A stretch of 64,000 bases of DNA from Streptomyces alfalfae (GCF_004127445.1 NZ_QEXM01000012.1:186001-250000); one strand, 5' to 3'; positions 1-8,920 are shown, counted from the first letter of the stretch. The notes: generated by a model from the letters alone, not told the origin. Program-made: numbers and translations.

Positions 1-704
1 CGCGATGGCGCCCGGGCGCGCGGGTCTCGGGGGCCCGGGGGTCTGCCGGGCCTTCGGCACGTACGTGGGCACACTGGGTGCGGAAAGCAATGACACGGTG
101 AAAGAGCCCCTCTGGTCCACCTGGACCGCTCGAACCGCAGGTGGACGTGGTCGCCGCGGCGCGCTCCACACTGAGAACACCGCCGGCCCATCCGGCAGAT
201 GCCGGATCCCCCGCCCCCGTGGGCGGGTGTCGGCCACCCGCCGTCACACAGAGACCCCGGCGTCCCACCGCTCCTTTACGGCCATGCCGGGACGAGACCC
301 GCGTTCCGCGGCCACCGGCCCCTTGACGGATGGCGGTGGTGCGGCAAGACGGTCGAAACCTCTGTGCTCATTGACCTCATCAAACGCGGTACCGCGCAGT
401 CCAGACCAATTCGGACCGGGCCAAGGAGACCACTTGCCCGGCGTCTCGCGCCCGGTGGACCGGCGCGGCCGTCAGGTTCAGGTCAACGGCTCGGCGCGGG
501 GCGCCGAACGGTCAACTGGCGCGTTTCGGCCCAATGTCACGTGATTCCCCGCGCCGCTCTGTGGCAGTATCCCGCCCCAGGGGAAGCGCCGGACGAGGCG
601 TTCGCGGTGGAGCCGGCGGATCGCGGCGGGGAGGTTCCCGGCCGTGACCGGGTTGCCGCCTCGCTCGTCGGGCGATGGTCCGTGGTTCTTGGGGGGGACT
701 CGCT
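1..704. other. Leader region without a convincing gene
   Basis: Several overlapping open frames exist on both strands, but none has a ribosome binding site, a recognisable family or a consistent codon pattern. A short inverted repeat, GGTCCA-CC-TGGACC (114-127), and a TTGACC hexamer near 371 are possible regulatory elements for the downstream MocR gene. MocR-type genes often autoregulate, but the link is inference. Confidence 0.4.
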
Positions 705-2189
705 GTGCCACACCTGCAGATCTCGATCGACCGTGACTCGAGCCGCCAACTGGCGGGACAGATAAGGGACTCGGTGAAGGGGGCCATCGAACGGCGGCGT
801 CTCGCACCGGGCACCAGACTGCCGTCGACCCGCCAGCTCGCCGCCGACCTCGGCGTCTCCCGCAGCGTCGCGGTGGAGGCGTACGAGCAGTTGTGCGCCG
901 AGGGGTATCTGCGCGCGCGGCGCGGCGCGGGCACCGTGGTCGCGGACGTGGACACGGGCGGCGGTTCACCGGTGACCTCCCCGCTGATCGCCGGCGCGGA
1001 CGGCAGGCCCGGCCTGCTCGACCTGCGCACCGGGGCGACCGACGTGAGCCTGTTCCCGCGCCGGGAATGGCTCGCCGCCGTGTCGGACGCGATCGGCAAC
1101 GCCAGTCTGCGCGATCTGGGTTACGCGCCGCCCTCCGGGCTTCCGCAGACCCGGCAGGTCCTCGCCGGCTACCTCGGCCGCGTCTGCGCGGTGGAGGCCG
1201 CGCCGGAGTGCGTCACGCTCACGGCGGGTTTCGCCCAGGGCCTCTCCCTGCTCTGCCAGACGCTGCTGCGGCGCGGCATACGCGAGCTGGCCGTCGAGGA
1301 ACCGGGGCACCCGGGGCAGCGCGCCTTCATCGCCTCGCTGGGGATGACGCCCGTGTCCGCGCCGGTCGACGAACACGGTCTGCGGGTCGACGCGCTGGCC
1401 CGCACCGGCGCACGGGCGGTCCTGGTGACGCCCGCGTGCCAGTTCCCGACCGGCGCGCGGATGAGCCCGGAGCGCCGCCAGGCGCTCGTGGCCTGGGCGC
1501 GCGAGGTGGACGGGCTGGTGATCGAGGACGACTTCGACGGCGCGCTCGCGTTCGGCCAGCGGCCACCGGCGCTCCAGTCCCTGGCCCCCGAGCGGGTCGT
1601 GTACGCGGGCAGCGCCAGCAAGACCCTGGCGCCAGGGCTGCGGCTCGGCTGGCTGGTGGTGCCGTCCGCCGTGCTGCCCGGCGTCGAGGCCGTCCGCGCC
1701 ACGGTGGACCTCGGCCTGTCCACCATCGACCAGCTGGCGCTCGCCCGGTTCATCGAGAACGGCCAACTGGACCGGCACGTCCGCGCCCTGCGGGCCCATC
1801 TGCGGCGGCGTCAGGAGGCCTTCGAGTCGGCCCTGCACGATCACCTGCCGCCGGCCCGGGTCGCGAACGTCGCGGCGGGTCTGCAGACCTATGTGCGGCT
1901 GCCACCCGGCCTGGACGAGGCCCAGATGGTCGGCGCCGCCTTCCGGAGGAACGTCCTGGTGTGGGGCGGCGCGCACTACCGCCACGACGCCGACGCGACG
2001 CACGCTCCGGCTCTGGTGGTCAACCACGCCGGGACGACCATGAGCCGTCTCGTCGAGGCCGCCCAGCACCTCGGCGCCGCGTACCTGGACTGCGCGGCCG
2101 ACCCCCCGGCCCGGCGCGAACGCCCGGCGCGCCCGGTCCGCGCGGGCCGGGCGCGCTCCCGGGCGCAGTTCCTGGCGCACTGCGACTAG
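705..2189 (+). CDS. MocR/PdxR-type GntR regulator (wHTH plus aminotransferase domain)
   Basis: The 494-residue protein has an N-terminal GntR winged helix (about residues 5-75, with GTRLPSTRQLAADLGVSR as the recognition part) joined to a fold-type I aminotransferase-like domain of about 370 residues. The PLP-lysine region is in the segment GSASKTLAPGLRLGW. MocR proteins use PLP or amino-compound binding to switch DNA binding and commonly control vitamin B6, GABA, taurine or transporter genes. The GTG at 705 is chosen over an ATG at 675 because a G-rich Shine-Dalgarno (691-697) precedes it and homology begins there. The next gene is a drug exporter with its own TetR regulator, so the target of this protein is not clear from context. 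Confidence 0.88.
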   Translation: MPHLQISIDRDSSRQLAGQIRDSVKGAIERRRLAPGTRLPSTRQLAADLGVSRSVAVEAYEQLCAEGYLRARRGAGTVVADVDTGGGSPVTSPLIAGADGRPGLLDLRTGATDVSLFPRREWLAAVSDAIGNASLRDLGYAPPSGLPQTRQVLAGYLGRVCAVEAAPECVTLTAGFAQGLSLLCQTLLRRGIRELAVEEPGHPGQRAFIASLGMTPVSAPVDEHGLRVDALARTGARAVLVTPACQFPTGARMSPERRQALVAWAREVDGLVIEDDFDGALAFGQRPPALQSLAPERVVYAGSASKTLAPGLRLGWLVVPSAVLPGVEAVRATVDLGLSTIDQLALARFIENGQLDRHVRALRAHLRRRQEAFESALHDHLPPARVANVAAGLQTYVRLPPGLDEAQMVGAAFRRNVLVWGGAHYRHDADATHAPALVVNHAGTTMSRLVEAAQHLGAAYLDCAADPPARRERPARPVRAGRARSRAQFLAHCD

Positions 2190-2403
2190 GTGTAAGCGGG
2201 CTGGACGTTGCGGAAGGCCGACCACCTGCAGTCGCGACGCCAGATCTCGACCCTCTCGGTCACCCACGCGGGGGTCGTGTGCGGACTGCGGTGTGGAGCC
2301 GCGGACCGATCCTGCAAGCCGAGCTCGCCGTAGCGACGCCAACGGTTGACCCGCTTCGACGCGCACCCCCAGGAGATTCCCTGAGTTCACCCCTGCCCAC
2401 GAA

Positions 2404-2436
2404 TTGAACTATGGTACAAGTAGTACGTACGTTCAA
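2404..2436 (+). promoter_or_regulatory. Operator-like inverted repeat before MFS-tetR operon
   Basis: TTGAAC (2404-2409) and its complement GTTCAA (2431-2436) flank a core with GTAC at 2414-2417, 2423-2426 and 2427-2430. The region lies just upstream of the MFS start and is unusually A/T-rich for the window. It is the obvious candidate site for the TetR protein encoded as the second gene. Binding is inferred. Confidence 0.55.
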
Positions 2437-2458
2437 CTACTCTGGGCGGGGAGACGTC

Positions 2459-4003
2459 ATGAGCGTGGGACAGTCCGCACGTGCCGGGTGGCGAGAATGG
2501 GGCGGTCTCGCGCTGCTGGCGTTGCCGACCATGCTGTTGGGGCTCGACGTGACGGCGCTCTACCTCGTCGTTCCGAACCTGTCCGCTGACCTGGGCCCCA
2601 CCGCGACAGAAACGCTGTGGATCATGGACGCCTACGGCTTCCTCATCGCGGCGTTCCTGATCACCATGGGAACGCTGGGCGATCGGGTCGGACGACGGCG
2701 CCTGCTGATGATCGGTGTGGCAGCGTTCGCCGCGGCCTCGGTGCTCGCGGCGTTCGCCCCCAGCGCCCTGTGGCTGATCGTGGCACGGGCACTGCTTGGA
2801 GTAGCCGGAGCAACACTCATGCCCTCGACGCTGTCGTTGATCAGCAACATGTTCCACGACGTCCGGCAACGGGCGCTGGCGATCGGCGTATGGGCCACGA
2901 TGTTCGCCCTCGGCATGGCCGCGGGCCCGATCGTGGGCGGTGTGCTGGTCGCCGGCTTCTGGTGGGGCGCAGTCTTCCTCATCGCCGTGCCGGTCGCCCT
3001 CCTCGTGCTGGCTGGTGCGCCGACGCTGCTGCCCGAGTTCCGGACCCGCGCCGGCCGGCCCGACCTGCTGAGCATGGGTTTGTCCCTGGCCGCGCTCCTG
3101 CCGACCATCTACGCGATCAAGCATGTGGCCGCCCATGGCATCGACACCCAGGCGCTGGTCGCCTTCCTTCTCGGCGGCGCCTCGACGGTCGCCTTCGTGC
3201 GTCGCCAACTGCGCCTGGAAGAGCCCCTGCTGGACATGACTCTCTTCACCAGCCGGATCTTTTCCGCCGCGCTGACCGTCCTGTTGATCGGCTTGGTCGG
3301 CTTCGGTGGAGTGATGTTCCTGGTCACCCAGTACCTGCAGCTCGTCGAGGGCCTTTCACCGACAACGGCTGGGCTGTGGATGGGGCCGCCCGCACTGGCC
3401 ATGCTCATCGGGGCCATCGGCGCACCGCTGCTGGCACGTCGTGTGTCACCGGGCGTCGTCATGTCGGCGACCTTGGCGCTGTCACTGTGCGGATACGCCC
3501 TGATTGCACTTGCTGGGGCCGACAGCAAGCTGAGCGTGGTCGGGGGATTCGCGTTCGTCTACCTCGGCCTCGGGGTGATCGCCGCCCTGGGCACTGACAT
3601 CGTCGTGGGTGCGGCGCCCCCGGAGAAGTCCGGATCAGCCGCCGCCCTGTCGGAGACCGTTCAAGAGCTCGGCATCGCGACAGGGGTCGCGCTCCTGGGC
3701 AGCCTCACCACGGCGATCTACCGCACCGACATCGAGGTGCCGGCAGGGCTTTCCCCACCCGCGGTCGAGGCCTACGGCAACAGTCTCTCCGGAGCAACGT
3801 CCCTCGCGGACCAGCTGCCGACCTGGGCTCTGGAACCCGCACGAGCCGCCTTCACCGGCGGACTCAACACCGCCGCCGTCGCAGCAGGCATCGCGGTAGC
3901 CGCAGCTTCCCTGGCCTGCTTCACGACACTGCGGCACATCCGCCCCCTCGGCGACGCGAACCCTGGGGCGGCGGATAACCTCGACGCCCTGGATCGGCGA
4001 TGA
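2459..4003 (+). CDS. MFS multidrug exporter, DHA2/QacA-SmvA type
   Basis: The 514-residue integral membrane protein is of the 14-helix proton-antiporter class. MFS motif A is seen as GTLGDRVGRRRLLMIG after TM2 and motif C as GMAAGPIVGG in TM5, which is typical of drug:H+ antiporters. The start is ATG 2459, behind GGGGAGA (2449-2455); an in-frame ATG at 2411 sits inside the operator repeat and is rejected. The gene overlaps the downstream tetR by 4 bases (ATGA), so the two are translationally coupled. The usual arrangement is that the TetR repressor senses an exported compound and derepresses both genes. The substrate cannot be read from sequence. Confidence 0.92.
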   Translation: MSVGQSARAGWREWGGLALLALPTMLLGLDVTALYLVVPNLSADLGPTATETLWIMDAYGFLIAAFLITMGTLGDRVGRRRLLMIGVAAFAAASVLAAFAPSALWLIVARALLGVAGATLMPSTLSLISNMFHDVRQRALAIGVWATMFALGMAAGPIVGGVLVAGFWWGAVFLIAVPVALLVLAGAPTLLPEFRTRAGRPDLLSMGLSLAALLPTIYAIKHVAAHGIDTQALVAFLLGGASTVAFVRRQLRLEEPLLDMTLFTSRIFSAALTVLLIGLVGFGGVMFLVTQYLQLVEGLSPTTAGLWMGPPALAMLIGAIGAPLLARRVSPGVVMSATLALSLCGYALIALAGADSKLSVVGGFAFVYLGLGVIAALGTDIVVGAAPPEKSGSAAALSETVQELGIATGVALLGSLTTAIYRTDIEVPAGLSPPAVEAYGNSLSGATSLADQLPTWALEPARAAFTGGLNTAAVAAGIAVAAASLACFTTLRHIRPLGDANPGAADNLDALDRR

Positions 4004-4605
4004 AGGTGGAGATGATGGCGGCTGAAGAAGGCACGGTCGATGGGCGCACACTGCGCGGTCAACGCCGCCGGGCCCAGATCATCGAGGCAACTCTCACGAT
4101 CGTCCGCCGGGACGGCGCCACCGGCGTCACCCACCGAACCGTCGCCAAAGAGGCCGGGATCACCACCAGCCTGACCCTCTACTACTTCGCCACCCTGGAC
4201 GACCTGCTGGTAGCGGCTCTGACCAGCGTCACAGACGCGTACACCCAACGCATCCGCCAGCTCATCGACACCGAGGACGACCCGCTCGATGGCCTCGCCC
4301 GGCTCATCGCAGAATCGGCCGGCCCCGGCCGTGAGCGCGCACTCGCCGAACGAGAGCTCTCCACCCTGGCGGCTCGCCGACCCGCCCTACGCCCTGTAGC
4401 GCGACGCTGGCGCGACCACGTCGCGGAACTCGCCCGAACACAGACCGGCGACGCGAACGCCATCGAAGCCTTCGTCGCCCTGTCCGACGGCCTGTGCACA
4501 GCAATCCTTCTCGACGACCACGAGGCCGACCCGGACCATATCCGGGCACTCCTCCGCGAGACGCTGTCGAGAACCACCCCCTGGCCCCGCCGACCGGATC
4601 AGTGA
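4000..4605 (+). CDS. TetR-family regulator of the MFS exporter
   Basis: The 201-residue protein has an N-terminal TetR HTH (about residues 20-70; the segment GVTHRTVAKEAGITTSLTLYYF is the helix-turn-helix) and a helical ligand-binding region. Its ATG overlaps the exporter stop codon. Two further in-frame ATGs at 4012 and 4015 lie directly behind a GGTGGAG sequence and are alternative starts. Co-transcription with the exporter makes it the likely local repressor, acting at the repeat at 2404-2436 and thereby also autoregulating. Confidence 0.9.
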   Translation: MKVEMMAAEEGTVDGRTLRGQRRRAQIIEATLTIVRRDGATGVTHRTVAKEAGITTSLTLYYFATLDDLLVAALTSVTDAYTQRIRQLIDTEDDPLDGLARLIAESAGPGRERALAERELSTLAARRPALRPVARRWRDHVAELARTQTGDANAIEAFVALSDGLCTAILLDDHEADPDHIRALLRETLSRTTPWPRRPDQ

Positions 4606-4661
4606 GCGTCTGGATCGGTGTCGCCGACGTCCCGCCCCGCAACAACCAGGCGGCAGGCGGT

Positions 4662-5078
4662 TCAGTCGGTCGAGAGGGCCTCGAGGAGGTCGCCGACCTT
4701 CGGGTCGGGCAGCGCGCGGGCGACGTCGGCCTGGGCGACCACGCCGACCAGGTCGTGGCCGTCGATGACCGGCAGGCGGCGTACCTTGTGGGTGGTCATC
4801 GTGCGCAGGATCTCTTCCGCGTCGTCGTCCGCGCCGATGGTCACCGCCTCGCCCTGGGCGAGGTCTCCGCTCAGGCAGGTGGCGGGGTCCTTGCCCGCGC
4901 CCAGGACCTTCACCACGATGTCCCGGTCCGTCAGCATGCCCTTGAGCTTGTTGTCCGTGCCGCAGATCGGCAGCGCGCCCACGCCGAGGTCCTTCATCTT
5001 GCGGGCGGCGTCCAGCACCGACTCCCGCGCCCCGACGCATTCGGCCCCGCCGGTCATGATGTCCCGCGCCTTCGTCAT
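4662..5078 (-). CDS. Two-CBS-domain protein
   Basis: The protein of about 138 residues consists of a tandem CBS pair (about residues 8-60 and 75-130) and little else. MTKARDIMTGG at the N-terminus and GMLTDRDIVVKVL and VRRLPVIDGHDLVGVVAQAD at the strand/helix junctions are classical. Stand-alone CBS pairs bind adenosine nucleotides and act as energy or redox sensors or as subunits of other proteins. The ATG at 5078 is preferred because AGGAGG ends 6 nt upstream; a GTG at 5081 is in frame. The gene converges on tetR and has no obvious operon partner. Confidence 0.88.
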   Translation of the reverse strand: MTKARDIMTGGAECVGARESVLDAARKMKDLGVGALPICGTDNKLKGMLTDRDIVVKVLGAGKDPATCLSGDLAQGEAVTIGADDDAEEILRTMTTHKVRRLPVIDGHDLVGVVAQADVARALPDPKVGDLLEALSTD

Positions 5079-5221
5079 CACACGCCTCCTTGCTCGTCGT
5101 ACGCCTGTCCGTGGGTTCGCTCAAAGTCTGCGCACCGCCGCGCCCCGCCGCCACTCGGCCGGGTCCGGCGCCCGCACTGGTCACGGTGGCTCGGCACGGG
5201 CGTCTTCCGGGCGTCGCGTGT

Positions 5222-6385
5222 TCAGTGACCGGTGGCGGAGTGCGGGTTGGCGGCGGCGCCCTCGGTGCTCAGCAGCACGGCCACCGAGGACGGCCCGAGC
5301 CCCAGCGCCGTGCGCCGTTCGTCGGCGTCCACACCGGTGAGTGCCGCGCGCAGACCGGCGAGCGCCGCGGCGCCGCAGGGGCCCGAGGAGACACCGAGGG
5401 CCGCGAGGCGGTCGGCCGCGCGGGCGCTGTCGGCCTCGTGGACGGCGACGGCGGCGTCCAGCCCGCCGTGCAGATAGGGCCACGCGATGCTGGAGGGGGT
5501 GCCGCAGTTCAGGCCGGCCATGCTGGTCTCACCGGTGGCGACGCTGACGGGTTCCCCGCGGGTGAGGCTTTCCAGGACGCAGGCCGCCGTCTCCGGCTCC
5601 ACCGACAGCAGCCCGGGGGCAGGGGCATGCCCCACGGGACGGCTGCGGTAATGGGTGACCACGGCCTGTGCCAATGACCCCACACCGACGGGCACCGCGA
5701 CGAGGTCCGGTCCTTCGGCGACACCTCCGGCCGCCAACTGCTCGTCGATCTCGGCGCAGAGGGTGGAGTAGCCCTCGACGATCCACCACGGGATCTGCTC
5801 GTAGCCCGCCCACGCCGTGTCCTGCACCAGGACCGCGTCCGCCGCCGAGGACGCCTCGGACGCCAGGCGTACGGCATCGTCGTACGAGCCCGCGACCTCG
5901 GTGAGCTTCGCCTGTTCGGCGGTGATCGCCGCCACGGCCCGCGGATGAACGCCTCGCGGGACGAAGACGTGAGCGTGCTGCCCGAGCAGCCGGGCCATAC
6001 GGGCCACGGCGCGGCCGTGGTTGCCGTCGGTGGCGGTCACCAGGGTGAGCGGTCCCGGCGCGTCGTCGCGCGTGGCCCGCTCGGCGAGGACGCGGTGGAT
6101 CGCCCAGGACGCGCCCAGCGCCTTGAACGCGGGCAGGCCGAGACGGCAGGACTCGTCCTTGACGAAGACCCGGCCGACCCCGAGTTCCGCCGCGATCTCG
6201 GGCAGTTCCACCAGCGGAGTGGGCGCGTGGTCGGGCAGCGCGGCGTGGAAGTCGCGCACCTCCGCCGCGGCGGGCGCACACCGCCAGGCGCGGGCACCGG
6301 GCCGCGCGAACCACGGCAGCGTACGGAGGGAGGAGGGGTGCGAGGGGTGCGAGGGATGCGAGGGGTGCGACGGGTTCTCGGGCAT
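5222..6385 (-). CDS. Diaminopropionate ammonia-lyase (PLP fold type II)
   Basis: The 387-residue enzyme is expected to convert 2,3-diaminopropionate to pyruvate and two ammonia. The PLP lysine is K88 in GLPAFKALGAS, followed by the phosphate/asparagine loop TATDGNHGRAVA and the C-terminal segment SSGPCGAAALAG. Length and motifs fit the DpaL family rather than threonine synthase. Residues 5-18 form a (His-Pro-Ser) repeat encoded by a 9-bp DNA repeat. It is divergent from the LysR gene at 6503 across a gap of about 117 bp, so that regulator probably controls it. Diaminopropionate is both a catabolic substrate and an antibiotic precursor (viomycin- and zwittermicin-type), but no biosynthetic partner is adjacent. 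Confidence 0.88.
   Translation of the reverse strand: MPENPSHPSHPSHPSHPSSLRTLPWFARPGARAWRCAPAAAEVRDFHAALPDHAPTPLVELPEIAAELGVGRVFVKDESCRLGLPAFKALGASWAIHRVLAERATRDDAPGPLTLVTATDGNHGRAVARMARLLGQHAHVFVPRGVHPRAVAAITAEQAKLTEVAGSYDDAVRLASEASSAADAVLVQDTAWAGYEQIPWWIVEGYSTLCAEIDEQLAAGGVAEGPDLVAVPVGVGSLAQAVVTHYRSRPVGHAPAPGLLSVEPETAACVLESLTRGEPVSVATGETSMAGLNCGTPSSIAWPYLHGGLDAAVAVHEADSARAADRLAALGVSSGPCGAAALAGLRAALTGVDADERRTALGLGPSSVAVLLSTEGAAANPHSATGH
6330..6372. repeat. 9-bp tandem repeat at lyase N-terminus
   Basis: On the plus strand GAGGGGTGC is repeated about four to five times with single changes (GAGGGATGC, GACGGGTTC). It encodes the His-Pro-Ser repeat of the lyase on the minus strand. This is a slippage-prone microsatellite that probably varies in length between strains. 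Confidence 0.8.
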
Positions 6386-6502
6386 GCGTTCAGCGTGCGG
6401 GAACCGTCTCCGGTCGGTCCAGCGAATGTGTACGACCTATACTCATCGGAAAATCCGACCATTGAGGCGCGGCTTCACGACGGCGGGGAGAGCGGACCGG
6501 CG

Positions 6503-7441
6503 ATGTTCGATCTGCACCGACTGCGCCTCCTGCGCGAACTCAAGCACCGCGGCACCCTGGCAGCCGTGGCCTCAGCCCTGTCCTACGCGCCTTCCTCCGT
6601 CTCCCAGCAGCTCTCCCAGCTGGAGGCCGAGGTCGGCGTCCCGCTGCTGGAACCGGTCGGGCGGCGGGTGCGGCTGACCGAGCAGGCCGAGATCCTCGTC
6701 GCCCACACCGAAGCGGTCCTCGCCCGCCTGGAGCGCGCGGAGGCGGAGATCGCCGCCTCGCTGACCGATCTGGCCGGCACGCTGCGCGTCGCCTCGTTCC
6801 AGACGGCGGCCCTGGCCCTGATTCCGGCCGCGCTCGGACTGCTGCGCGATCAGCACCCGCGGCTGCGCGTCCACGTCACGCACATGGAACCGGAGAACGC
6901 CCTCCCCGCGCTGCAAGCCCGCGATTTCGACCTGGTGCTCGCCGAGGAGTACCCCGGCAGCCCGCACCCGCGGCCCGCCGAACTCGAACAGGCGGACCTG
7001 CTCGACGACCACCTGCGCCTCGCGCTGCCGCTCGCACCGCGGGGAACGGCCGGCGGAGCGGACGCCGACGGCCCGATGACGGCGCTGCGCTCGCTGGCGG
7101 ACCACCCCTGGGTGATGGAACCCGAGGGCACGGCCGCACGGCACTGGGCCATGACCTTGTGCCGCGACGCGGGATTCGAACCCGACGTGCGGTTCGAGAC
7201 CACCGACATCCTGCTCCACCTGCGCCTCGTCGAGGAGGCGCACGCCGCCGCCTTCCTCCCCGACCTCGTCTGGGGCCGGCGGGCCCCGAGCGTCACCCTG
7301 CGGCACCTCCCGCGCGGCCGGCGCACGCGCCGCATCTCCACCGTGGTGCGCCGAGGCCGCGGCAGGCACCCCGCGATCCTGGCGTGCCGGGACGCCCTCC
7401 TCCGGGCGGCTGCCCTGCCGCCCGGAGGGGCGCCGACGTAG
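6503..7441 (+). CDS. LysR-type transcriptional regulator
   Basis: The 312-residue protein has an N-terminal winged HTH (residues 1-65, FDLHRLRLLRELKHRG then SYAPSSVSQQLSQLEAEVG), a linker helix and a periplasmic-binding-like effector domain. The start is ATG 6503 with a GGGGAG 12 nt upstream; the open frame extends farther 5' only as a shadow of the divergent gene. The divergent placement next to the diaminopropionate ammonia-lyase is the classical LysR arrangement, so this is probably its regulator with an amino acid or ammonia-related effector. Confidence 0.9.
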   Translation: MFDLHRLRLLRELKHRGTLAAVASALSYAPSSVSQQLSQLEAEVGVPLLEPVGRRVRLTEQAEILVAHTEAVLARLERAEAEIAASLTDLAGTLRVASFQTAALALIPAALGLLRDQHPRLRVHVTHMEPENALPALQARDFDLVLAEEYPGSPHPRPAELEQADLLDDHLRLALPLAPRGTAGGADADGPMTALRSLADHPWVMEPEGTAARHWAMTLCRDAGFEPDVRFETTDILLHLRLVEEAHAAAFLPDLVWGRRAPSVTLRHLPRGRRTRRISTVVRRGRGRHPAILACRDALLRAAALPPGGAPT

Positions 7442-7457
7442 CACCGCAATATGCCGG

Positions 7458-8099
7458 TCAGGACGCCGAGTCGACGGTGACTTCGAGGCCGCGGGTGGTG
7501 ACCAGGTGGGCGCTGCCGTCGGCCAGCCGGTAGGACAGCCCCACCACGGCGGCCCGTCCCGCCGCCATGCGGTCGGCCAGCACCCGGGAGCGGTCCAGCA
7601 GCAGGTTCACGGTGTGCCGGGTGTGCTCGGCGATGATGTCGCCGTCCTCCGTGAGACCGCCGGAACGGGCGGCCAGCACACTCGGCGTGACGCGCTCGAT
7701 GACGTCCCGCACGTATCCGGGCGCGCTCGCGCCGTCCTCCACGGCGGCACGGGCGGCCGCGACCGCGCCGCACGCGTCGTGGCCGAGGACCACCACCAGG
7801 GGGCAGTCGAGCACGCCCACTCCGTACTCGATGCTGCCGAGGACCTCCGGCCCGGTCACGTGGCCCGCGGTGCGGACCACGAACAGGTCACCCAGCCCGC
7901 GGTCGAAGATGATCTCGGCGGCCAGCCGGGAGTCGGAACAGCCGAAGAGCACCGCGAACGGTTTCTGCGCCGGGGCGATCTCGGCGCGGCGCGCGGCGTC
8001 CTGGTTCGGGTGCTCCGGCGTGCCCGAGACGAACCGCTCGTTGCCGGCCAGCAGCATCTCGAAGGCTTCACGGGGAGTCAGCGTGAGGGCATCAGTCAT
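7458..8099 (-). CDS. Beta-class carbonic anhydrase
   Basis: The 213-residue zinc enzyme interconverts CO2 and bicarbonate. Zinc ligands are visible as C54 in CSDSR, H107 and C110 in HDAC, and the D56-R58 dyad is intact, so it should be active. Residues 75-100 (RTAGH and SIEYGVGVL) fit the family. Cytosolic, no signal peptide. It is divergent from the sigma-K promoter at 8265-8296 and separated from it by a 14-bp tandem repeat. No operon partner is seen. Confidence 0.93.
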   Translation of the reverse strand: MTDALTLTPREAFEMLLAGNERFVSGTPEHPNQDAARRAEIAPAQKPFAVLFGCSDSRLAAEIIFDRGLGDLFVVRTAGHVTGPEVLGSIEYGVGVLDCPLVVVLGHDACGAVAAARAAVEDGASAPGYVRDVIERVTPSVLAARSGGLTEDGDIIAEHTRHTVNLLLDRSRVLADRMAAGRAAVVGLSYRLADGSAHLVTTRGLEVTVDSAS

Positions 8100-8214
8100 G
8101 CCCGCAGACTACGACCAGGCCGTGACCGCCTCGGGGAGGCGTGACGCGACGAGGGAGCGGGGCGCGCCGTTGGATCAGCCGGGACCGGGGCAACAGGGTG
8201 AAGCGCGTCTCCTC

Positions 8215-8270
8215 GGTGGGTCGGTCCCGGTGGGTCGGTCCCGGTGGGTCGGTCCCGGTGGGTCGGACCA
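8215..8270. repeat. 14-bp tandem repeat upstream of sigK
   Basis: Four copies of GGTGGGTCGGTCCC occur at 8215-8228, 8229-8242, 8243-8256 and 8257-8270. The last copy diverges and runs directly into the -35 element GGACCAATCC. The repeat lies between the divergent carbonic anhydrase and sigK. It may bind a regulator or simply be a slippage product. Confidence 0.85.
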
Positions 8271-8296
8271 ATCCGCCCGGGCGCGTGCTCCGAATC
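8265..8296 (+). promoter_or_regulatory. Sigma-K-type promoter of sigK (autoregulation)
   Basis: The -35 GGACCAATCC (8265-8274), a 15-nt spacer and the -10 CCGAATC (8290-8296). The same pair recurs at 9705-9737 and 11411-11442, in front of the molybdopterin oxidoreductase and fasciclin genes. The architecture resembles the mycobacterial SigK consensus as I recall it (CCATCC, 16-17 bp, CCGAAT). Transcription would start near 8303, which excludes the in-frame ATG at 8297 as a start. Confidence 0.75.
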
Positions 8297-8335
8297 ATGA
8301 GTACACGTTGCCCCTCTTGCGGAAAGCTGAACGAC

Positions 8336-8920
8336 ATGAGCGATGCCGTGCGCATCGGAACCCGTGCGACACCTCCCCCTGACCTGCAAGAACTGATCGC
8401 CCGTGTCGCTCGTGGTGACGAGGGCGCCTTCGCGGGCGTCTATGACGCGGTGATCGGCCCGGTCCTCGGCGTGGTGCGCGCCGTGCTGCGCGACCACGCT
8501 CAGTCCGAGGAGGTGGCACAAGAGGTCCTGGTCGAGGTGTGGCGCACGGCTCCTCGCTACCGGCAGGATCGCGGGTCGGCCATGAACTGGGTGCTCACCC
8601 TCGCGCACCGGCGCGCCGTGGACCGTGTGCGCTCGGTGGAGGCCTCCACCGCCCGCGAGAAGAAGGCCGCTCTGCTCGAACAGATGCCGGAGTTCGACGA
8701 CGTGAGTGAACAGGTCGAGTCGCGCCTGGAGCGCGAGCAGGTGAAGCGCTGTCTGCGTGCCCTGACGGAGATCCAACGGCAGTCCGTGACGCTCGCCTAC
8801 TACCAGGGGCTGACCTATCGGCAAGTGGCCGAGCTGCTCTCCTTGCCGCTCGGCACCGTCAAGACGCGTCTGCGTGACGGGCTCATCCGGCTTCGCGACT
8901 GTTTGGGAGTGAGCGCATGA
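8336..8920 (+). CDS. sigK: ECF RNA polymerase sigma factor, SigK type
   Basis: The 194-residue ECF sigma factor has region 2 around residues 30-95 (FAGVYDAVIGPVLGVV, then EEVAQEVLVEVWRTAPRYR) and region 4 around 135-185 (LTYRQVAELLSLPLGTVKTR). The ATG at 8336 is chosen because the promoter at 8265-8296 places the transcript start downstream of the ATG at 8297, and GGAAAG (8321-8326) is its Shine-Dalgarno. It is followed with a 4-base overlap by rskA, the usual sigma/anti-sigma pair. It should direct polymerase to its own promoter and to the two similar promoters at 9.7 and 11.4 kb when RskA is inactivated. Confidence 0.9.
   Translation: MSDAVRIGTRATPPPDLQELIARVARGDEGAFAGVYDAVIGPVLGVVRAVLRDHAQSEEVAQEVLVEVWRTAPRYRQDRGSAMNWVLTLAHRRAVDRVRSVEASTAREKKAALLEQMPEFDDVSEQVESRLEREQVKRCLRALTEIQRQSVTLAYYQGLTYRQVAELLSLPLGTVKTRLRDGLIRLRDCLGVSA

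Noticed and set aside
5..765. Several overlapping frames of 60-190 codons upstream of the MocR gene
   Set aside because: No ribosome sites, no recognisable family, and Arg/Pro/Ala-rich composition typical of shadow frames in high-GC DNA.
8215..8270. Possible CRISPR-like array
   Set aside because: The 14-bp units are directly contiguous without spacers, so it is a simple tandem repeat.
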